Assembly: GCF_018141165.1 (NCBI RefSeq)
Contig: NZ_CP058557.1
Location: forward strand, 1,674,001 to 1,738,000
Source: Alkaliphilus sp. B6464
Lineage (GTDB): Bacteria; Bacillota; Clostridia; Peptostreptococcales; Natronincolaceae
Length of the DNA stretch: 64,000 nt
Direction of reading: 5' to 3'
The position numbers were made by a program, and so were the translations under genes. How positions within the stretch are numbered: the first letter of the stretch is position 1; every line of letters starts with the position of its first letter. Under the pieces are notes generated by a model, which did not search any database, was not told the origin of the DNA, and was given only the letters and a program-made list of their open reading frames with translations. This document shows, piece after piece, positions 41,287 through 50,688 of the stretch.

Positions 41287-41910
41287 ATGGCAAGATATAC
41301 AGAAGCGGTATGTAGATTATGTCGTAGAGAGGGTATGAAATTATACCTAAAAGGCGATAGATGCTACACAGATAAATGTGCAATTTCCAAAAGAGCTTAT
41401 GCTCCAGGACAGCACGGTAACAGTAGAAAAAAACTATCAAACTATGGAATTCAATTAAGAGAAAAACAAAAAGCAAAAAGATTCTATGGTGTATTAGAGT
41501 CTCAATTTAGAAAATACTTTGAGATGGCTGATAAGCAAGCTGGTATTACAGGTGAAAACCTTTTAAGAATATTAGAAACTCGTCTAGATAACGTTGTTTA
41601 TAGATTAGGTTTTGGAGCTTCTAGAGCAGAAGCTAGACAATTAGTTGTTCATGGACACTTTTTAGTAAATGGTAAAAAAGTAGATATCCCTTCATATTTA
41701 GTTAGTGCAGGAGATACTATTGTTGTTGCTGAAAAGTCTAAGTCATCAAATAAATTTAAAGCTTTAGCTGAAAACTTTAAAGGAAATGTTCCAAATTGGT
41801 TAACAGCTGATGCAGAAAAATTAGAGGGAAAAATAGTTTCATTACCTTCAAGAGAAGATATAGATTTACCAATCGCAGAAAACTTAATCGTAGAGCTATA
41901 CTCTAAATAA
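41287..41910 (+). CDS. rpsD: 30S ribosomal protein S4
   Basis: 207 aa. N-terminal zinc-type cysteines are present (CRLCRREG ... [13 protein letters not shown]), then [20 protein letters not shown] and the S4 domain [20 protein letters not shown]. In Bacillus rpsD is a separate gene; here it is in the alpha operon. Start after GGGAGGTG. Confidence 0.97.
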   Translation: MARYTEAVCRLCRREGMKLYLKGDRCYTDKCAISKRAYAPGQHGNSRKKLSNYGIQLREKQKAKRFYGVLESQFRKYFEMADKQAGITGENLLRILETRLDNVVYRLGFGASRAEARQLVVHGHFLVNGKKVDIPSYLVSAGDTIVVAEKSKSSNKFKALAENFKGNVPNWLTADAEKLEGKIVSLPSREDIDLPIAENLIVELYSK

Positions 41911-41972
41911 TAATTTTTAGAATCAGTTGCCCTCAATATAATAGAGAAAATGCTAAAGGAGGGTTCAAATCA

Positions 41973-42920
41973 ATGATAGAAATGGAAAAGCCAAAGGTAG
42001 AAGTAGTAGAGATTAATGAGGAAAATACCTATGGAAAGTTTACAGTGGAGCCGCTAGAGAGAGGTTATGGAACCACATTAGGGAATTCCCTAAGAAGAAT
42101 TATGCTATCTTCATTACCTGGGGCGGCGGTAACGTCTGTAAAAATTGATGGTGTCTTACATGAATTTTCTACAATCCCAGGTGTAAAAGAAGATGTTTCA
42201 GAGATTATAATTAACTTAAAAGGCTTGTCTATTCGTATGCACGGAAATGAGCCTAAAACGGTTCGTATTGAAGCAAAAGGCGAAGGAACTATAACTGCAG
42301 GTGACATTATTGCAGATGCAGACATTGAAATCCTTAGTCCAGAAATGCATATTGCTACCTTAGATAGTGATGGAACTCTAACAATGGAATTAACCATTGC
42401 TAAAGGGAGAGGATATGTACCATCAGAAAACAACAAAACCCCAGGAATGCCTATCGGTGTACTACCTATAGACTCAATATTTACTCCTGTAACAAAGGTT
42501 AGTTATTATGTTGAGAACACAAGGGTAGGTCAAGTTACTGACTATGATCGACTGATCATTGAAGTGTTTACCGATGGAAGTATTATGCCTGATGAAGCTA
42601 TATCTTTAGCAGCAAAGATAATGAATGAGCACTTAAATCTATTCATTACATTAACAGAGCATGTTAATGATGTAGAGATCATGGTACAGAAAGAAGAGGA
42701 TAAAAAGGAAAAGGTTCTTGAAATGACTATAGAAGAACTTGACCTTTCAGTAAGATCCTATAACTGTCTGAAACGTGCAGGCATTAATACAGTAGATGAA
42801 CTTGCTCAAAAGTCTGAAGAGGATATGATGAAGGTAAGAAACCTTGGAAGAAAATCTCTTGAAGAAGTTCAGAAAAAGCTTGACGAGTTAGGTCTTGGAT
42901 TAAAACCTAGCGATGAATAG
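41973..42920 (+). CDS. rpoA: DNA-directed RNA polymerase subunit alpha
   Basis: 315 aa. N-terminal assembly domain with [20 protein letters not shown] and C-terminal DNA-binding domain with [20 protein letters not shown] and [16 protein letters not shown]. Start after AAAGGAGGG. Confidence 0.98.
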   Translation: MIEMEKPKVEVVEINEENTYGKFTVEPLERGYGTTLGNSLRRIMLSSLPGAAVTSVKIDGVLHEFSTIPGVKEDVSEIIINLKGLSIRMHGNEPKTVRIEAKGEGTITAGDIIADADIEILSPEMHIATLDSDGTLTMELTIAKGRGYVPSENNKTPGMPIGVLPIDSIFTPVTKVSYYVENTRVGQVTDYDRLIIEVFTDGSIMPDEAISLAAKIMNEHLNLFITLTEHVNDVEIMVQKEEDKKEKVLEMTIEELDLSVRSYNCLKRAGINTVDELAQKSEEDMMKVRNLGRKSLEEVQKKLDELGLGLKPSDE

Positions 42921-42942
42921 GATGTAGTAAGGAGGGATAGAC

Positions 42943-43284
42943 ATGGCACATTATCGTAAATTAGGACGTGTAAGCGCTCATAGAAATTTAATGCTTAGAA
43001 ACCTAGTAACTAGTTTATTAAAAAGCGGTAGAATTGAAACAACAGAAACAAGAGCTAAAGAAACAAGAAGACTAGCTGAAAAAATGATTACTCTTGCAAA
43101 AAGAGGAGATCTACATGCTAGAAGACAAGTTCTTAGCTTTATAACAGAAGAAACTGTAGTTAAGAATTTATTTGATGAAATTGCGCCAAAATATCAAGAG
43201 CGTAATGGTGGATATACACGTATTATGAAGCTTGGACCAAGAAGAGGCGACGCTGCAGAGATGGTAATCATCGAATTAGTATAA
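42943..43284 (+). CDS. rplQ: 50S ribosomal protein L17
   Basis: 113 aa; [20 protein letters not shown] and the end [20 protein letters not shown]. Last gene of the S10-spc-alpha block; a terminator follows directly. Confidence 0.97.
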   Translation: MAHYRKLGRVSAHRNLMLRNLVTSLLKSGRIETTETRAKETRRLAEKMITLAKRGDLHARRQVLSFITEETVVKNLFDEIAPKYQERNGGYTRIMKLGPRRGDAAEMVIIELV

Positions 43285-43292
43285 TAGATAGG

Positions 43293-43330
43293 AGGGATTA
43301 AGTTAATAGGCTTAGTCCCTGTTTTTTTTT
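43293..43330 (+). terminator. Terminator after rplQ
   Basis: AGGGATTAAG pairs with CTTAGTCCCT (one G-T) and is followed by G and nine T. It closes the ribosomal block. Confidence 0.92.
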
Positions 43331-43670
43331 AAGCACTTGAAATCTTTAGCATAGCTAAAGATTGAGTGCGCCATAAAGTTTGTGAGTGAAAACGAACAAA
43401 TTTTATTTTATGACCTAACCCGATTTGCAAAATTACGCAACTAAAGTTGCTTCATGGCGCACTCAATTTTTAATGGTAATTAAAAATTTCAAGTGCTTAA
43501 AGGCAAATCGATGGTAGGTCAAACGCAACATTCGCGTAGCTCATTTCTACGCTCGCGTTGCTCACTCCGCTGTCCGTTTTGTCAACAACTCACAGAGTTC
43601 GTTGGACAAAAAGGCAATGAGCACCAAATTTATGCGACCGAAGGAAGCAAATAAATTTGAGTTGCGAAAC
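43331..43670. repeat. Multi-hairpin inverted-repeat element of unknown type
   Basis: No ORF. AAGCACTTGAAAT (43331-43343) pairs with ATTTCAAGTGCTT (43486-43498). TTGAGTGCGCCAT (43362-43374) pairs with ATGGCGCACTCAA (43454-43466). Each arm contains its own hairpin: ATCTTTAGC/GCTAAAGAT and AATTTTTAAT/ATTAAAAATT. Inside are ATAAAGTTTGT/ACAAATTTTAT and GCAACT/AGTTGC. TGACCTA...CGATTTGC (43411-43428) matches GCAAATCG...TAGGTCA (43503-43521), crossing the main stem. More hairpins follow: CGCGTAG/CTACGC, AACTC/GAGTT and CAAATTTAT/ATAAATTTG. Confidence 0.85.
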
Positions 43671-43712
43671 TGCGTAAAACTCTAGTTATTTAATTATCTT
43701 ACTCATAAATCA

Positions 43713-43741
43713 TAGTCAACAAGTAGAAAATAAGTTATAAT
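43713..43741 (+). promoter_or_regulatory. Possible promoter of ecfA1-ecfA2-ecfT
   Basis: TAGTCA, 17-nt spacer, TATAAT, ending 56 nt before ecfA1. Confidence 0.5.
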
Positions 43742-43797
43742 ATAAGATGTTTAGATTTTGACGTATGATTATATGAAAATAAAGAAGGGACTATAGG

Positions 43798-44637
43798 ATG
43801 AGTAAAATGATAGAGGTTAATAATATACAATTTCAGTATAAAAATAATGATGATGAAGGTATGCTAGCCCTAAACGATGTTACAGTTACGGTTGAGTCCG
43901 GCGAATTTGTTGTAGTAATTGGACACAATGGTTCAGGAAAGTCAACTTTGGCCAAACATATGAATGCTCTTTTATTACCTACAAAGGGAGACGTACTTGT
44001 TAAAGGGCTAAATACAAAAGAGGAAGAAAACATATGGAATATTAGGCAGACAGCTGGAATGGTATTCCAAAATCCTGACAACCAAATTGTAGCTACAATT
44101 GTAGAAGAAGATGTTGCATTTGGGCCTGAAAACTTAGGTGTTCCTCCGGTGGAGATTGTAAGAAGAGTGGAAGAAGCTCTTAATATTGTAGATATGCTAG
44201 AATATAGAGGTAAAGCTCCACATTTATTATCTGGTGGACAAAAACAAAGAATTGCTATTGCAGGAGTCATTGCTATGAGACCCAATTGTATAATCTTTGA
44301 TGAGCCAACTGCGATGTTAGATCCATCGGGCCGTAAAGAAGTAATTAATACTATAAAAAAGCTTAATAAAGAAGAAAATATTACAATAGTTCATATTACC
44401 CACTTTATGGAAGAGGCTGTAGATGCAGATAGGGTTATAGTAATGGAAAATGGGCAAATCGTTTTGGAAGGTAAACCCAAAGAAGTGTTCTCTAAAGTTG
44501 AGCAGTTAAAAGAGTTAGGATTAGATGTACCTCAAATAACAGACTTAACTAATGAATTGATAAAAGAGGGAATTGATTTACCTCAAGATATATTAACTGT
44601 TGATGAAATGGTGATGAGATTATGTCAATTAAAATAG
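43798..44637 (+). CDS. ecfA1: Energy-coupling factor transporter ATPase EcfA1
   Basis: 279-aa ABC ATPase. Walker [16 protein letters not shown]-loop [20 protein letters not shown], signature [14 protein letters not shown], Walker [14 protein letters not shown]-switch [11 protein letters not shown]. The NPDNQ and AFGPENLG segments are typical of EcfA1. It overlaps ecfA2 by 16 nt. The S component (substrate-binding) is not nearby, so this is a shared vitamin/cofactor uptake module. Confidence 0.95.
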   Translation: MSKMIEVNNIQFQYKNNDDEGMLALNDVTVTVESGEFVVVIGHNGSGKSTLAKHMNALLLPTKGDVLVKGLNTKEEENIWNIRQTAGMVFQNPDNQIVATIVEEDVAFGPENLGVPPVEIVRRVEEALNIVDMLEYRGKAPHLLSGGQKQRIAIAGVIAMRPNCIIFDEPTAMLDPSGRKEVINTIKKLNKEENITIVHITHFMEEAVDADRVIVMENGQIVLEGKPKEVFSKVEQLKELGLDVPQITDLTNELIKEGIDLPQDILTVDEMVMRLCQLK

Positions 44638-45485
44638 AAAATTTAACATATGTATATAACCCAGGTAGTCCATTTAAAACTAAGGCATTAGATGATGTTA
44701 ATGTTGAGATTAAATCTGGAGAATTTATAGGTCTTATAGGTCATACTGGATCAGGTAAGTCTACTTTAACTCAGCATTTAAATGGATTGATAAAACCCAC
44801 TTCTGGTAAAATTATTATTAGTGGTACTGATATTACGGACAAATCAGTTAAGTTAAGAGATGTAAGAAAAAAGGTTGGTTTAGTTTTTCAATATCCAGAA
44901 CATCAACTATTTGAAGAGACAATATATAAGGATATTGCCTTTGGACCCCTGAACTTAGGGTTATCAGAATCTGAAGTAGAAGAAAGGATTAAGGAGGCTA
45001 TGGAATTTGTAAAGCTTCCATTTGAAGAATTAAAAGACAGATCTCCATTTGAATTAAGTGGGGGTCAAAGAAGAAGGGTAGCTATTGCTGGAGTATTCGC
45101 CATGAAACCAGAAGTGTTAATATTAGACGAACCTACGGCAGGCTTAGATCCTAGAACAAGGGATGAAATTTTAGAAGAAATAAAAATGCTGCATAGCCAA
45201 TATAAAAATACGGTTATTTTAGTATCTCATAGTATGGAGGATATTGCAAAGCTAGTAGACCGTATTATTGTTATGCATAGAGGAAAGGTTGCACTTATTG
45301 GGAATCCTAGAGAAGTATTCCAACAGGTAGAAACCTTAGAATCTATAGGACTTGGAGTTCCACAAATAAGCTATTTAGTTAGAGCATTAAAGGCAAAGGG
45401 TATTGAGATAAGGGAAGATATATTTACAGTGGAAGAAGCTAAGGAAGAAATTTTAAAATGGATAAGGAGTAATAAAAATGCTTAA
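44622..45485 (+). CDS. ecfA2: Energy-coupling factor transporter ATPase EcfA2
   Basis: 287-aa ABC ATPase. Walker [37 protein letters not shown], signature [14 protein letters not shown], Walker [12 protein letters not shown]. The EHQLFEETI stretch marks EcfA2. Overlaps its neighbours on both sides, indicating coupled translation. Confidence 0.95.
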   Translation: MSIKIENLTYVYNPGSPFKTKALDDVNVEIKSGEFIGLIGHTGSGKSTLTQHLNGLIKPTSGKIIISGTDITDKSVKLRDVRKKVGLVFQYPEHQLFEETIYKDIAFGPLNLGLSESEVEERIKEAMEFVKLPFEELKDRSPFELSGGQRRRVAIAGVFAMKPEVLILDEPTAGLDPRTRDEILEEIKMLHSQYKNTVILVSHSMEDIAKLVDRIIVMHRGKVALIGNPREVFQQVETLESIGLGVPQISYLVRALKAKGIEIREDIFTVEEAKEEILKWIRSNKNA

Positions 45486-46278
45486 AGATATTACAATTGG
45501 CCAATATTATCCAACAGGATCCTATGTTCATAAATTAGACCCGAGGACTAAGATACTAATTACCTTTGCATTAATAATAGGATTATTTATTATTAATACC
45601 TTTATTCCTTATGCTTATATTATTGCTTTTATATTTGTTTCTGTATATATATCTAAAATACCTATAAAGTACATTCTTAAAGGATTAAAGCCTTTAAGAA
45701 TAATAATAATAATTACATTTATAATTAATATATTTATGACACAAGGAGAACCTATTCTCAATCTAGGCCCTTTAGTTATGACAAGAGAAGGCTTATATCA
45801 GGCGTTTTTTATGGCTATTAGACTAGTATTATTAGTTATGGGAACTTCATTATTAACATTAACTACTTCACCAATAGCGCTAACAGATGGGATAGAACAT
45901 TTATTAAATCCATTTAAAAAAATAGGTGTACCAGCTCATGAGTTAGCTATGATGATGACAATTGCTCTTAGGTTTATCCCTACTTTACTTGAAGAGACTG
46001 ATAAGATTATGAAAGCACAAATGGCTCGTGGAGCTGATTTCGAAAGTGGGAATATTATTAGTAGAGCAAAAAGCTTAGTGCCTTTATTAGTTCCCTTGTT
46101 TATTAGTGCATTTAGAAGAGCTGATGAATTAGCCATGGCTATGGAAGCAAGATGCTATCGTGGTGGCGAAAATCGTACTAGAATGAAGGAATTAAAAATG
46201 ACAGGGAAAGATACAGTAGCTCTAGTAGTAACCACATTTCTATTAGCAGTTTTAATTTTTCATAGAGTTGCATTATAA
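45478..46278 (+). CDS. ecfT: Energy-coupling factor transporter transmembrane protein EcfT
   Basis: 266-aa membrane protein with about five to six spans. Family motifs include [13 protein letters not shown] at the start and the two coupling helices seen as [10 protein letters not shown] and [18 protein letters not shown] (Ala-Arg-Gly and related). Starts inside the end of ecfA2. Confidence 0.94.
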   Translation: MLKDITIGQYYPTGSYVHKLDPRTKILITFALIIGLFIINTFIPYAYIIAFIFVSVYISKIPIKYILKGLKPLRIIIIITFIINIFMTQGEPILNLGPLVMTREGLYQAFFMAIRLVLLVMGTSLLTLTTSPIALTDGIEHLLNPFKKIGVPAHELAMMMTIALRFIPTLLEETDKIMKAQMARGADFESGNIISRAKSLVPLLVPLFISAFRRADELAMAMEARCYRGGENRTRMKELKMTGKDTVALVVTTFLLAVLIFHRVAL

Positions 46279-46303
46279 CATGTTAGGTGTTAGGAATGAT
46301 ACA

Positions 46304-47050
46304 ATGAAAAATATTATGATCGAAATTCAATATGATGGAACAAACTATAGTGGATGGCAAATTCAACCTAATAGTAGGACAATACAGGAAGAAATAATGA
46401 GAGCTCTAAAAAAACTTACAGGTAAAGAAATTAGTATTAATGGGTCTGGAAGAACAGATGCTGGTGTTCATGCCTATGGTCAAGTGGCAAGTTTTATACT
46501 TGAAAGCAATATTCCAGTAGATAGGCTTCCATTAGCTTTTAATAGCAACCTACCAAATGATATTTCTATTATTAATGCAATGGAGGTTCCTATGGATTTT
46601 CATGCTCGATATAGTGCTATTGGCAAACGATATATTTATCATATTTATGAAGGTAGATATAGAAACCCCTTACTTAGAAACTATAGCTATCATGTCCATT
46701 ATAAGTTAGACCATAAGAAAATGAGAGATGGAGCAAAACTTTTACTAGGAACCCATGACTTTAGAGGTTTTATGTCCAGTGGCAGTAGTGTTGAAAATAC
46801 AGTAAGAACTATCCGAAATTTAGATATCATAATTAAAGATAATAGCCTATATGTTTATATAGAGGGCGATGGTTTTCTATACAATATGGTTAGAATTATT
46901 ACAGGGACTTTAGTGGAAGTTGGTATGGGAAAAATATCGATAGAGCATATTAATAGGGCGCTTGAAACCAAGGATAGAACAATGGCAGGTCATACAGCGC
47001 CACCTCAAGGATTATTTTTAGATAAGGTATTTTACCCCTTGACACACTAG
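46304..47050 (+). CDS. truA: tRNA pseudouridine(38-40) synthase TruA
   Basis: 248 aa from ATG 46304. The catalytic Asp is in SGRTDAGVHAYGQVA. Other landmarks are YDGTNYSGWQIQPNSRTIQE and GDGFLYNMVRIITGTLVEVG. Starts at 46280 or 46268 are possible but add non-conserved residues. The final codons TTG ACA CAC TAG contain the -35 box of the rplM promoter. Confidence 0.95.
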   Translation: MKNIMIEIQYDGTNYSGWQIQPNSRTIQEEIMRALKKLTGKEISINGSGRTDAGVHAYGQVASFILESNIPVDRLPLAFNSNLPNDISIINAMEVPMDFHARYSAIGKRYIYHIYEGRYRNPLLRNYSYHVHYKLDHKKMRDGAKLLLGTHDFRGFMSSGSSVENTVRTIRNLDIIIKDNSLYVYIEGDGFLYNMVRIITGTLVEVGMGKISIEHINRALETKDRTMAGHTAPPQGLFLDKVFYPLTH

Positions 47051-47067
47051 GCTCATTGTATTAAAAT
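47039..47067 (+). promoter_or_regulatory. Promoter of rplM-rpsI inside the truA end
   Basis: TTGACA (within truA), 17-nt spacer, TAAAAT, then GAGAGTGTGTAAAT. Confidence 0.75.
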
Positions 47068-47071
47068 ATAC

Positions 47072-47177
47072 GAGAGTGTGTAAATATGATCCACTGCCCC
47101 GGATCTTGACACATATATAGAACGTGACAAAAACAAGATAACATTTAAAAATCGATGATTTACAAGGAGGGAAAACA
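47072..47177 (+). promoter_or_regulatory. L13 operon leader RNA
   Basis: GTGTGT (47076-47081) can pair with ACACAT (47109-47114), enclosing GATCC-ACTGCCCC-GGATC. This layout and position fit the L13 leader class of Firmicutes, thought to bind L13. The family match is from memory. Confidence 0.6.
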
Positions 47178-47606
47178 ATGAAATCATATATGGCAAAACC
47201 GAATGAAGTTGAAAGAAAGTGGTATATTGTCGATGCTGAAGGAAAAACTTTAGGTAGACTTTCAACAGAAATCGCTACAATTTTAAGAGGAAAAAACAAG
47301 CCAGAATTTACACCTTATGTAGACACTGGTGATTTTGTAATCGTTGTTAATGCAGAGAAGGTAGTTTTAACTGGTAAGAAATTAGATCAATCTTTCTATA
47401 CTTATCATACAGGACATCCAGGTGGATTAAGACAAGTTTCTTTTAGAAGACTTCTTGCTGAAAAACCTGAAAAGCTTGTTTACAATGCGGTAAAAGGTAT
47501 GCTTCCAAAAAATAGACTTGGAAGACAAATGCTTACAAAATTAAAAGTATATGCTGGACCAAACCACAATCACGAAGCTCAAAAACCAGAAGCATTAGAT
47601 ATATAA
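47178..47606 (+). CDS. rplM: 50S ribosomal protein L13
   Basis: 142 aa; [40 protein letters not shown] and [20 protein letters not shown]. Start after AAGGAGGG. Cotranscribed with rpsI. Confidence 0.97.
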   Translation: MKSYMAKPNEVERKWYIVDAEGKTLGRLSTEIATILRGKNKPEFTPYVDTGDFVIVVNAEKVVLTGKKLDQSFYTYHTGHPGGLRQVSFRRLLAEKPEKLVYNAVKGMLPKNRLGRQMLTKLKVYAGPNHNHEAQKPEALDI

Positions 47607-47636
47607 AAGTAGGAAATTTGAAAGGAGGAGTTATGG

Positions 47637-48029
47637 ATGGCAAGAGTAGCTTATTACGGAACAGGTAGAAGAAAGCAATCTATCGCTAGAGTAAGATTAG
47701 TTCCTGGTGAAGGAAATGTTAAAGTAAACAACAGAGATATTGAAGAATATTTTAAATATGAAACTTTAAAGAGAGATGTTAGAATGCCTCTAACAATTAC
47801 AGAAACATTAGGCAGATTCGATGTAATCGCAACAGTGGCAGGTGGAGGATACACTGGACAAGCTGGAGCTTTAAGACACGGAATCGCTAGAGCATTAGTA
47901 AAGTCTGATGAAGAATTAAGAGGAACTCTTAAAAAAGCTGGTTTCCTAACTAGAGATGCAAGAGCTAAAGAAAGAAAGAAATACGGTTTAAAAGCAGCAA
48001 GACGTGCACCACAATTCTCAAAGAGATAA
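47637..48029 (+). CDS. rpsI: 30S ribosomal protein S9
   Basis: 130 aa; [20 protein letters not shown] and the end [17 protein letters not shown] whose tail reaches the P site. Start ATG 47637 after AAAGGAGGAG. The last codons and following terminator are duplicated twice downstream. Confidence 0.97.
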   Translation: MARVAYYGTGRRKQSIARVRLVPGEGNVKVNNRDIEEYFKYETLKRDVRMPLTITETLGRFDVIATVAGGGYTGQAGALRHGIARALVKSDEELRGTLKKAGFLTRDARAKERKKYGLKAARRAPQFSKR

Positions 48030-48080
48030 TATTTATAAAATACAAAGCCCCTCAAATGCTGAATTTGAGGGGTTTCTTTA
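48014..48080 (+). repeat. rpsI-tail repeat, copy 1 (original)
   Basis: The end of rpsI and its terminator (TCTCAAAGAGATAATATTTA onward). Related copies lie at 50459-50522 and 52782-52846. Confidence 0.85.
48047..48076 (+). terminator. Terminator after rpsI
   Basis: CCCCTCAAAT, loop, ATTTGAGGGG, then TTTCTTT. Closes the rplM-rpsI operon. Confidence 0.93.
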
Positions 48081-48144
48081 TGCCCAAAACCATATTGAAA
48101 TACATGAAATTTTACTTACAACTAACACACAACTAACAAAATTT

Positions 48145-48221
48145 TTATAGGAACACTTTTTCAAGCTCGTAATATACTTGTATTGGGAAAGAAGCAAAGC
48201 AGTAAGCAACTTTTCTAATAT
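48145..48221 (+). repeat. Conserved leader segment, copy 1
   Basis: Segment with TATACTTGTATTGGGAAAGA then AGCAAAGCAGTAAGCAAC, repeated with few changes at 51150-51226. GAAAG-AAGC can pair with GC-AACTTTTC, so it may be a leader hairpin of the gene that follows. Confidence 0.75.
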
Positions 48222-48243
48222 AAAAAAAGGGAAGGCGAAAATA

Positions 48244-48603
48244 ATGGATTATAGTCAAGAAATTAATACACAAAGATGCAACAAGCCATGCAAAGATCCA
48301 ATTTTCACAATAACATCATGTGTAGCTCAAATAGATGGGAGATTTTTCCTGCTCGTGGAAATAGAGATTGAGGGTACAGAGATTGAACAATTTACTATAA
48401 GGGAGATAACAGCAGCTGAAGCAGCAATACTAATAGCAGCGGGAGTTATGCGTTGTCAAATAGTTACCACAATTCCTACAGGAAGAGAAGTAGAGATTAT
48501 TTGCGCATTCGTAGTAGGTGCAAATGTATTCGTAGTATTTAGTGTGGAAAATGCAACTGACCGTCTTGTTTTAGTTAGAGTACCTTTATGTACTATTGTT
48601 TAA
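48244..48603 (+). CDS. Hypothetical protein (119 aa)
   Basis: I do not recognise a family. It starts MDYSQEINTQRCNKPCKDPI with two Cys, then a beta-rich, hydrophobic body (FFLLVEIEIEG, EIICAFVVGANVFVVF) and ends RLVLVRVPLCTIV. ATG 48244 follows GGGAAGGCG; the in-frame extension to 48178 covers the repeated leader and is not favoured. Surroundings are spore-related. A decayed, internally deleted copy is at 51144-51290. Confidence 0.65.
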   Translation: MDYSQEINTQRCNKPCKDPIFTITSCVAQIDGRFFLLVEIEIEGTEIEQFTIREITAAEAAILIAAGVMRCQIVTTIPTGREVEIICAFVVGANVFVVFSVENATDRLVLVRVPLCTIV

Positions 48604-48655
48604 TCAAATTGTGTTAGAGTGAGAGTTTCTGAATGTAAGGATGAAAGAAATTATG

Positions 48656-48680
48656 GGGTAGCTTAGGCTACCCTGTTTTT
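48656..48680 (+). terminator. Terminator after the 119-aa gene
   Basis: GGGTAGC, loop TTAG, GCTACCC, then TGTTTTT. Confidence 0.9.
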
Positions 48681-48714
48681 AAAATTTTGTGTAAAGATAT
48701 CACAATATAATAGC

Positions 48715-48752
48715 GCAACTAGGCTAACTTTTAGTTAGCTTAGTTGCTTTTT
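48715..48752 (+). terminator. Second terminator-like hairpin
   Basis: GCAACTAGGCTAAC pairs with GTTAGCTTAGTTGC (one mismatch), then TTTTT. It could act as a backup for the preceding gene or be left by rearrangement. Confidence 0.75.
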
Positions 48753-48849
48753 AGCTTTGGAAATATTTTCATCGTATAAATTATGTGTTATATAGCAAAA
48801 TATTAACGTATTAGTAATGTTATTTATAAGATATGAAAGGAGAATACAT

Positions 48850-49389
48850 ATGAAATCATGGAAAAAGCCACTCAAGTTTATTACTATTTTGCTAGTGATT
48901 ATTATTGGATTAGTGGGCTGTCGTACTGCCAAAAGACCAATAAATGAAAGAACTAAAACTACTACTGAAAAAGCAACAGAAAGAACAACCGAAGAAACAG
49001 CTCCAGCAAAATCTAAGACACCACCTTCCAAGACGCAAACTGCTGTGAATGAAGAAGGAAAAATTCAGAAAGATATAGCTGAAGAAGTAAAAAAAGTAAA
49101 AGATGTAAAAGAAGCTACTGTATTGATTCATGATAAAACTGCTTATGTTGGAGTAGAATTAGTTGCCAGTCTTAAAGGAAATGAAAAAGAAATAACTAGG
49201 ATAAAAGATGAAATAATTGAAAAGGTTAAGAAAAGAGACACTAATATTACTACTGTTCATGTATCAGAGGAGGAACATGTATCTAACAGATTGAGAGATT
49301 ATGTAAGAGATGTAGAACAAGGAAAACCAATAACAGGATTTATTACTGAGCTAGAAGAAATGTTTAGAAAACCGGTTCCTAGAACCTAA
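48850..49389 (+). CDS. YhcN/YlaJ family sporulation lipoprotein
   Basis: 179 aa from ATG 48850 after AAAGGAGAA. Signal peptide with lipobox LVGC (Cys about residue 21), then a Thr/Lys/Glu-rich linker and the YhcN/YlaJ domain (VKEATVLIHDKTAYVGVELV ... VHVSEEEHVSNRLRDY). Family members are forespore or spore membrane lipoproteins; exact role unclear. Confidence 0.85.
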   Translation: MKSWKKPLKFITILLVIIIGLVGCRTAKRPINERTKTTTEKATERTTEETAPAKSKTPPSKTQTAVNEEGKIQKDIAEEVKKVKDVKEATVLIHDKTAYVGVELVASLKGNEKEITRIKDEIIEKVKKRDTNITTVHVSEEEHVSNRLRDYVRDVEQGKPITGFITELEEMFRKPVPRT

Positions 49390-49432
49390 GATTTAAGAGT
49401 AAAAAGCATAAAATGTATAGAAAATAATAATA

Positions 49433-49484
49433 AAACACTCCTTTCTGATAAGATCTATATAATTCAAAAAAGAGTGTTTTGTTA
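49433..49484. terminator. Bidirectional terminator between convergent genes
   Basis: AAAACACTC and GAGTGTTTTG flank a 31-nt middle; each direction ends in a T-rich run. It separates the YhcN/YlaJ gene from the minus-strand amidase. Confidence 0.75.
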
Positions 49485-49501
49485 TATATTATTTTAAAGT
49501 T

Positions 49502-50242
49502 TTAATTTCTATTTGCTATATATTCAATAATTCCTTGAGCAATAGCTGTAACCATTTTATATTGATAATCTTCATTTTGAATAAGTTCTCTATCTTCAGG
49601 GGTTGTTATAAATCCTATTTCTACTATAACACCTGGAGACTTAGATTCTCTTAGTACATAGAAATTTCCAGTCAATACTTCTGCCTTAATTTGTTCTGTT
49701 TTTAAAAATTCATTAAAAACTATCTTATTGATTGAATCGGAAATTTCCTTAGCCAAATGCTCACTATCTCTTGATTCGGGATAGTGAATTACCTGAACCC
49801 CTTGGGCTTTAGTATTTTTAGGATGGGCATTTACATGAATACTGACGAATAACTCAGCATTGTTTTTATCAATAATACTCTTCCTAGCATTCAAGTCTCT
49901 TCTATATCTTGATGACTTTAGATCACTCTTAGATTCAAGAGATATATCTTTATCCCTTGTCATAACAACTCTTATATTTTTATCAGATAGAATTTTTTTT
50001 AATTTTAATGATACTTCTAGATTAATATTCTTCTCTAATAAATCATTATGACTAGATCCACCATCTATTCCACCATGGCCAGGGTCTATGACAATGGGTT
50101 TTGAAGAAGTGTTATTAAAAACAGGATGAGAAATATTAAAAATAAACATAGAAAGAATTAGTAGAGATATAAGTAGAATGCAAAAAAGGATAGCTCTTTT
50201 TTTATAAGACCCAATAATTATTATGATAGGCTTTTTATGCAT
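49502..50242 (-). CDS. cwlD: N-acetylmuramoyl-L-alanine amidase, CwlD type (copy 1)
   Basis: 246 aa with one N-terminal membrane anchor (about residues 15-35) and an Amidase_3 domain. Zinc ligands are visible in VIDPGHGGIDGG (His), EKNINLEVSL (Glu) and FVSIHVNAH (His); the catalytic Glu is in VIVEIGF. CwlD helps make muramic-lactam in spore cortex. Start on the minus strand after AAGGAGTGA. A second CwlD-like gene lies at 53381; which one carries the role is unknown. Confidence 0.88.
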   Translation of the reverse strand: MHKKPIIIIIGSYKKRAILFCILLISLLILSMFIFNISHPVFNNTSSKPIVIDPGHGGIDGGSSHNDLLEKNINLEVSLKLKKILSDKNIRVVMTRDKDISLESKSDLKSSRYRRDLNARKSIIDKNNAELFVSIHVNAHPKNTKAQGVQVIHYPESRDSEHLAKEISDSINKIVFNEFLKTEQIKAEVLTGNFYVLRESKSPGVIVEIGFITTPEDRELIQNEDYQYKMVTAIAQGIIEYIANRN

Positions 50243-50297
50243 GTACTCACTCCTTATAAAATCATATAATCTATTATATGCTCATATAATTTATATA

Positions 50298-50537
50298 GAA
50301 TTGGAGGGATATAAGAAATGAAATCTAACAAAAGTGAAAAACTGATTACAATCATGTAATTACGCAAGGGGTAAGAGAAGAAAAGGTTATAGCTCTAACA
50401 TTTGATGATGGGCCATATTCTGAATTCACACCACAAATTATAAATACAATATATAAAATTATCAAAGAGATAATATTTATAAAATACAAAATCCCTCAAA
50501 TATTGATTTTTAGGGTATTTATTAATGTTGGGGTACC
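50298..50537 (+). pseudogene. Broken polysaccharide deacetylase fragment joined to an rpsI-tail copy
   Basis: A ribosome-binding GGAGGGA and ATG at 50318 give only 13 codons before a stop. In another frame from about 50369 follows EEKVIALTFDDGPYSEFTPQ, the first catalytic motif of NodB-type deacetylases. After a few more codons it runs into the rpsI-tail repeat and stops at 50537. Most of the catalytic domain is missing. Confidence 0.75.
50459..50522 (+). repeat. rpsI-tail repeat, copy 2 (decayed)
   Basis: ATCAAAGAGATAATATTTAT and the following bases match the rpsI end; the terminator stem has decayed (CCCTCAAATATTGATTTTTA). Confidence 0.8.
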
Positions 50538-50560
50538 TTAGCCTTCCCCTTTTTATTTTT
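50525..50560 (+). terminator. Terminator-like hairpin
   Basis: GGGG-TACCTTAGCCTT-CCCC followed by TTTTTATTTTT. It resembles a decayed form of the hairpin at 48656. Confidence 0.55.
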
Positions 50561-50688
50561 ATAGAAAAATATAGAACAACTTATAGATAATTTCATAATA
50601 TATTACAACTATAGATAGCCTTAGGGCTGAAAGAGAAAAAAATTGTATATTTAGCACTACTTAAAATTTGAAAAGGTGGGCGCAATAT

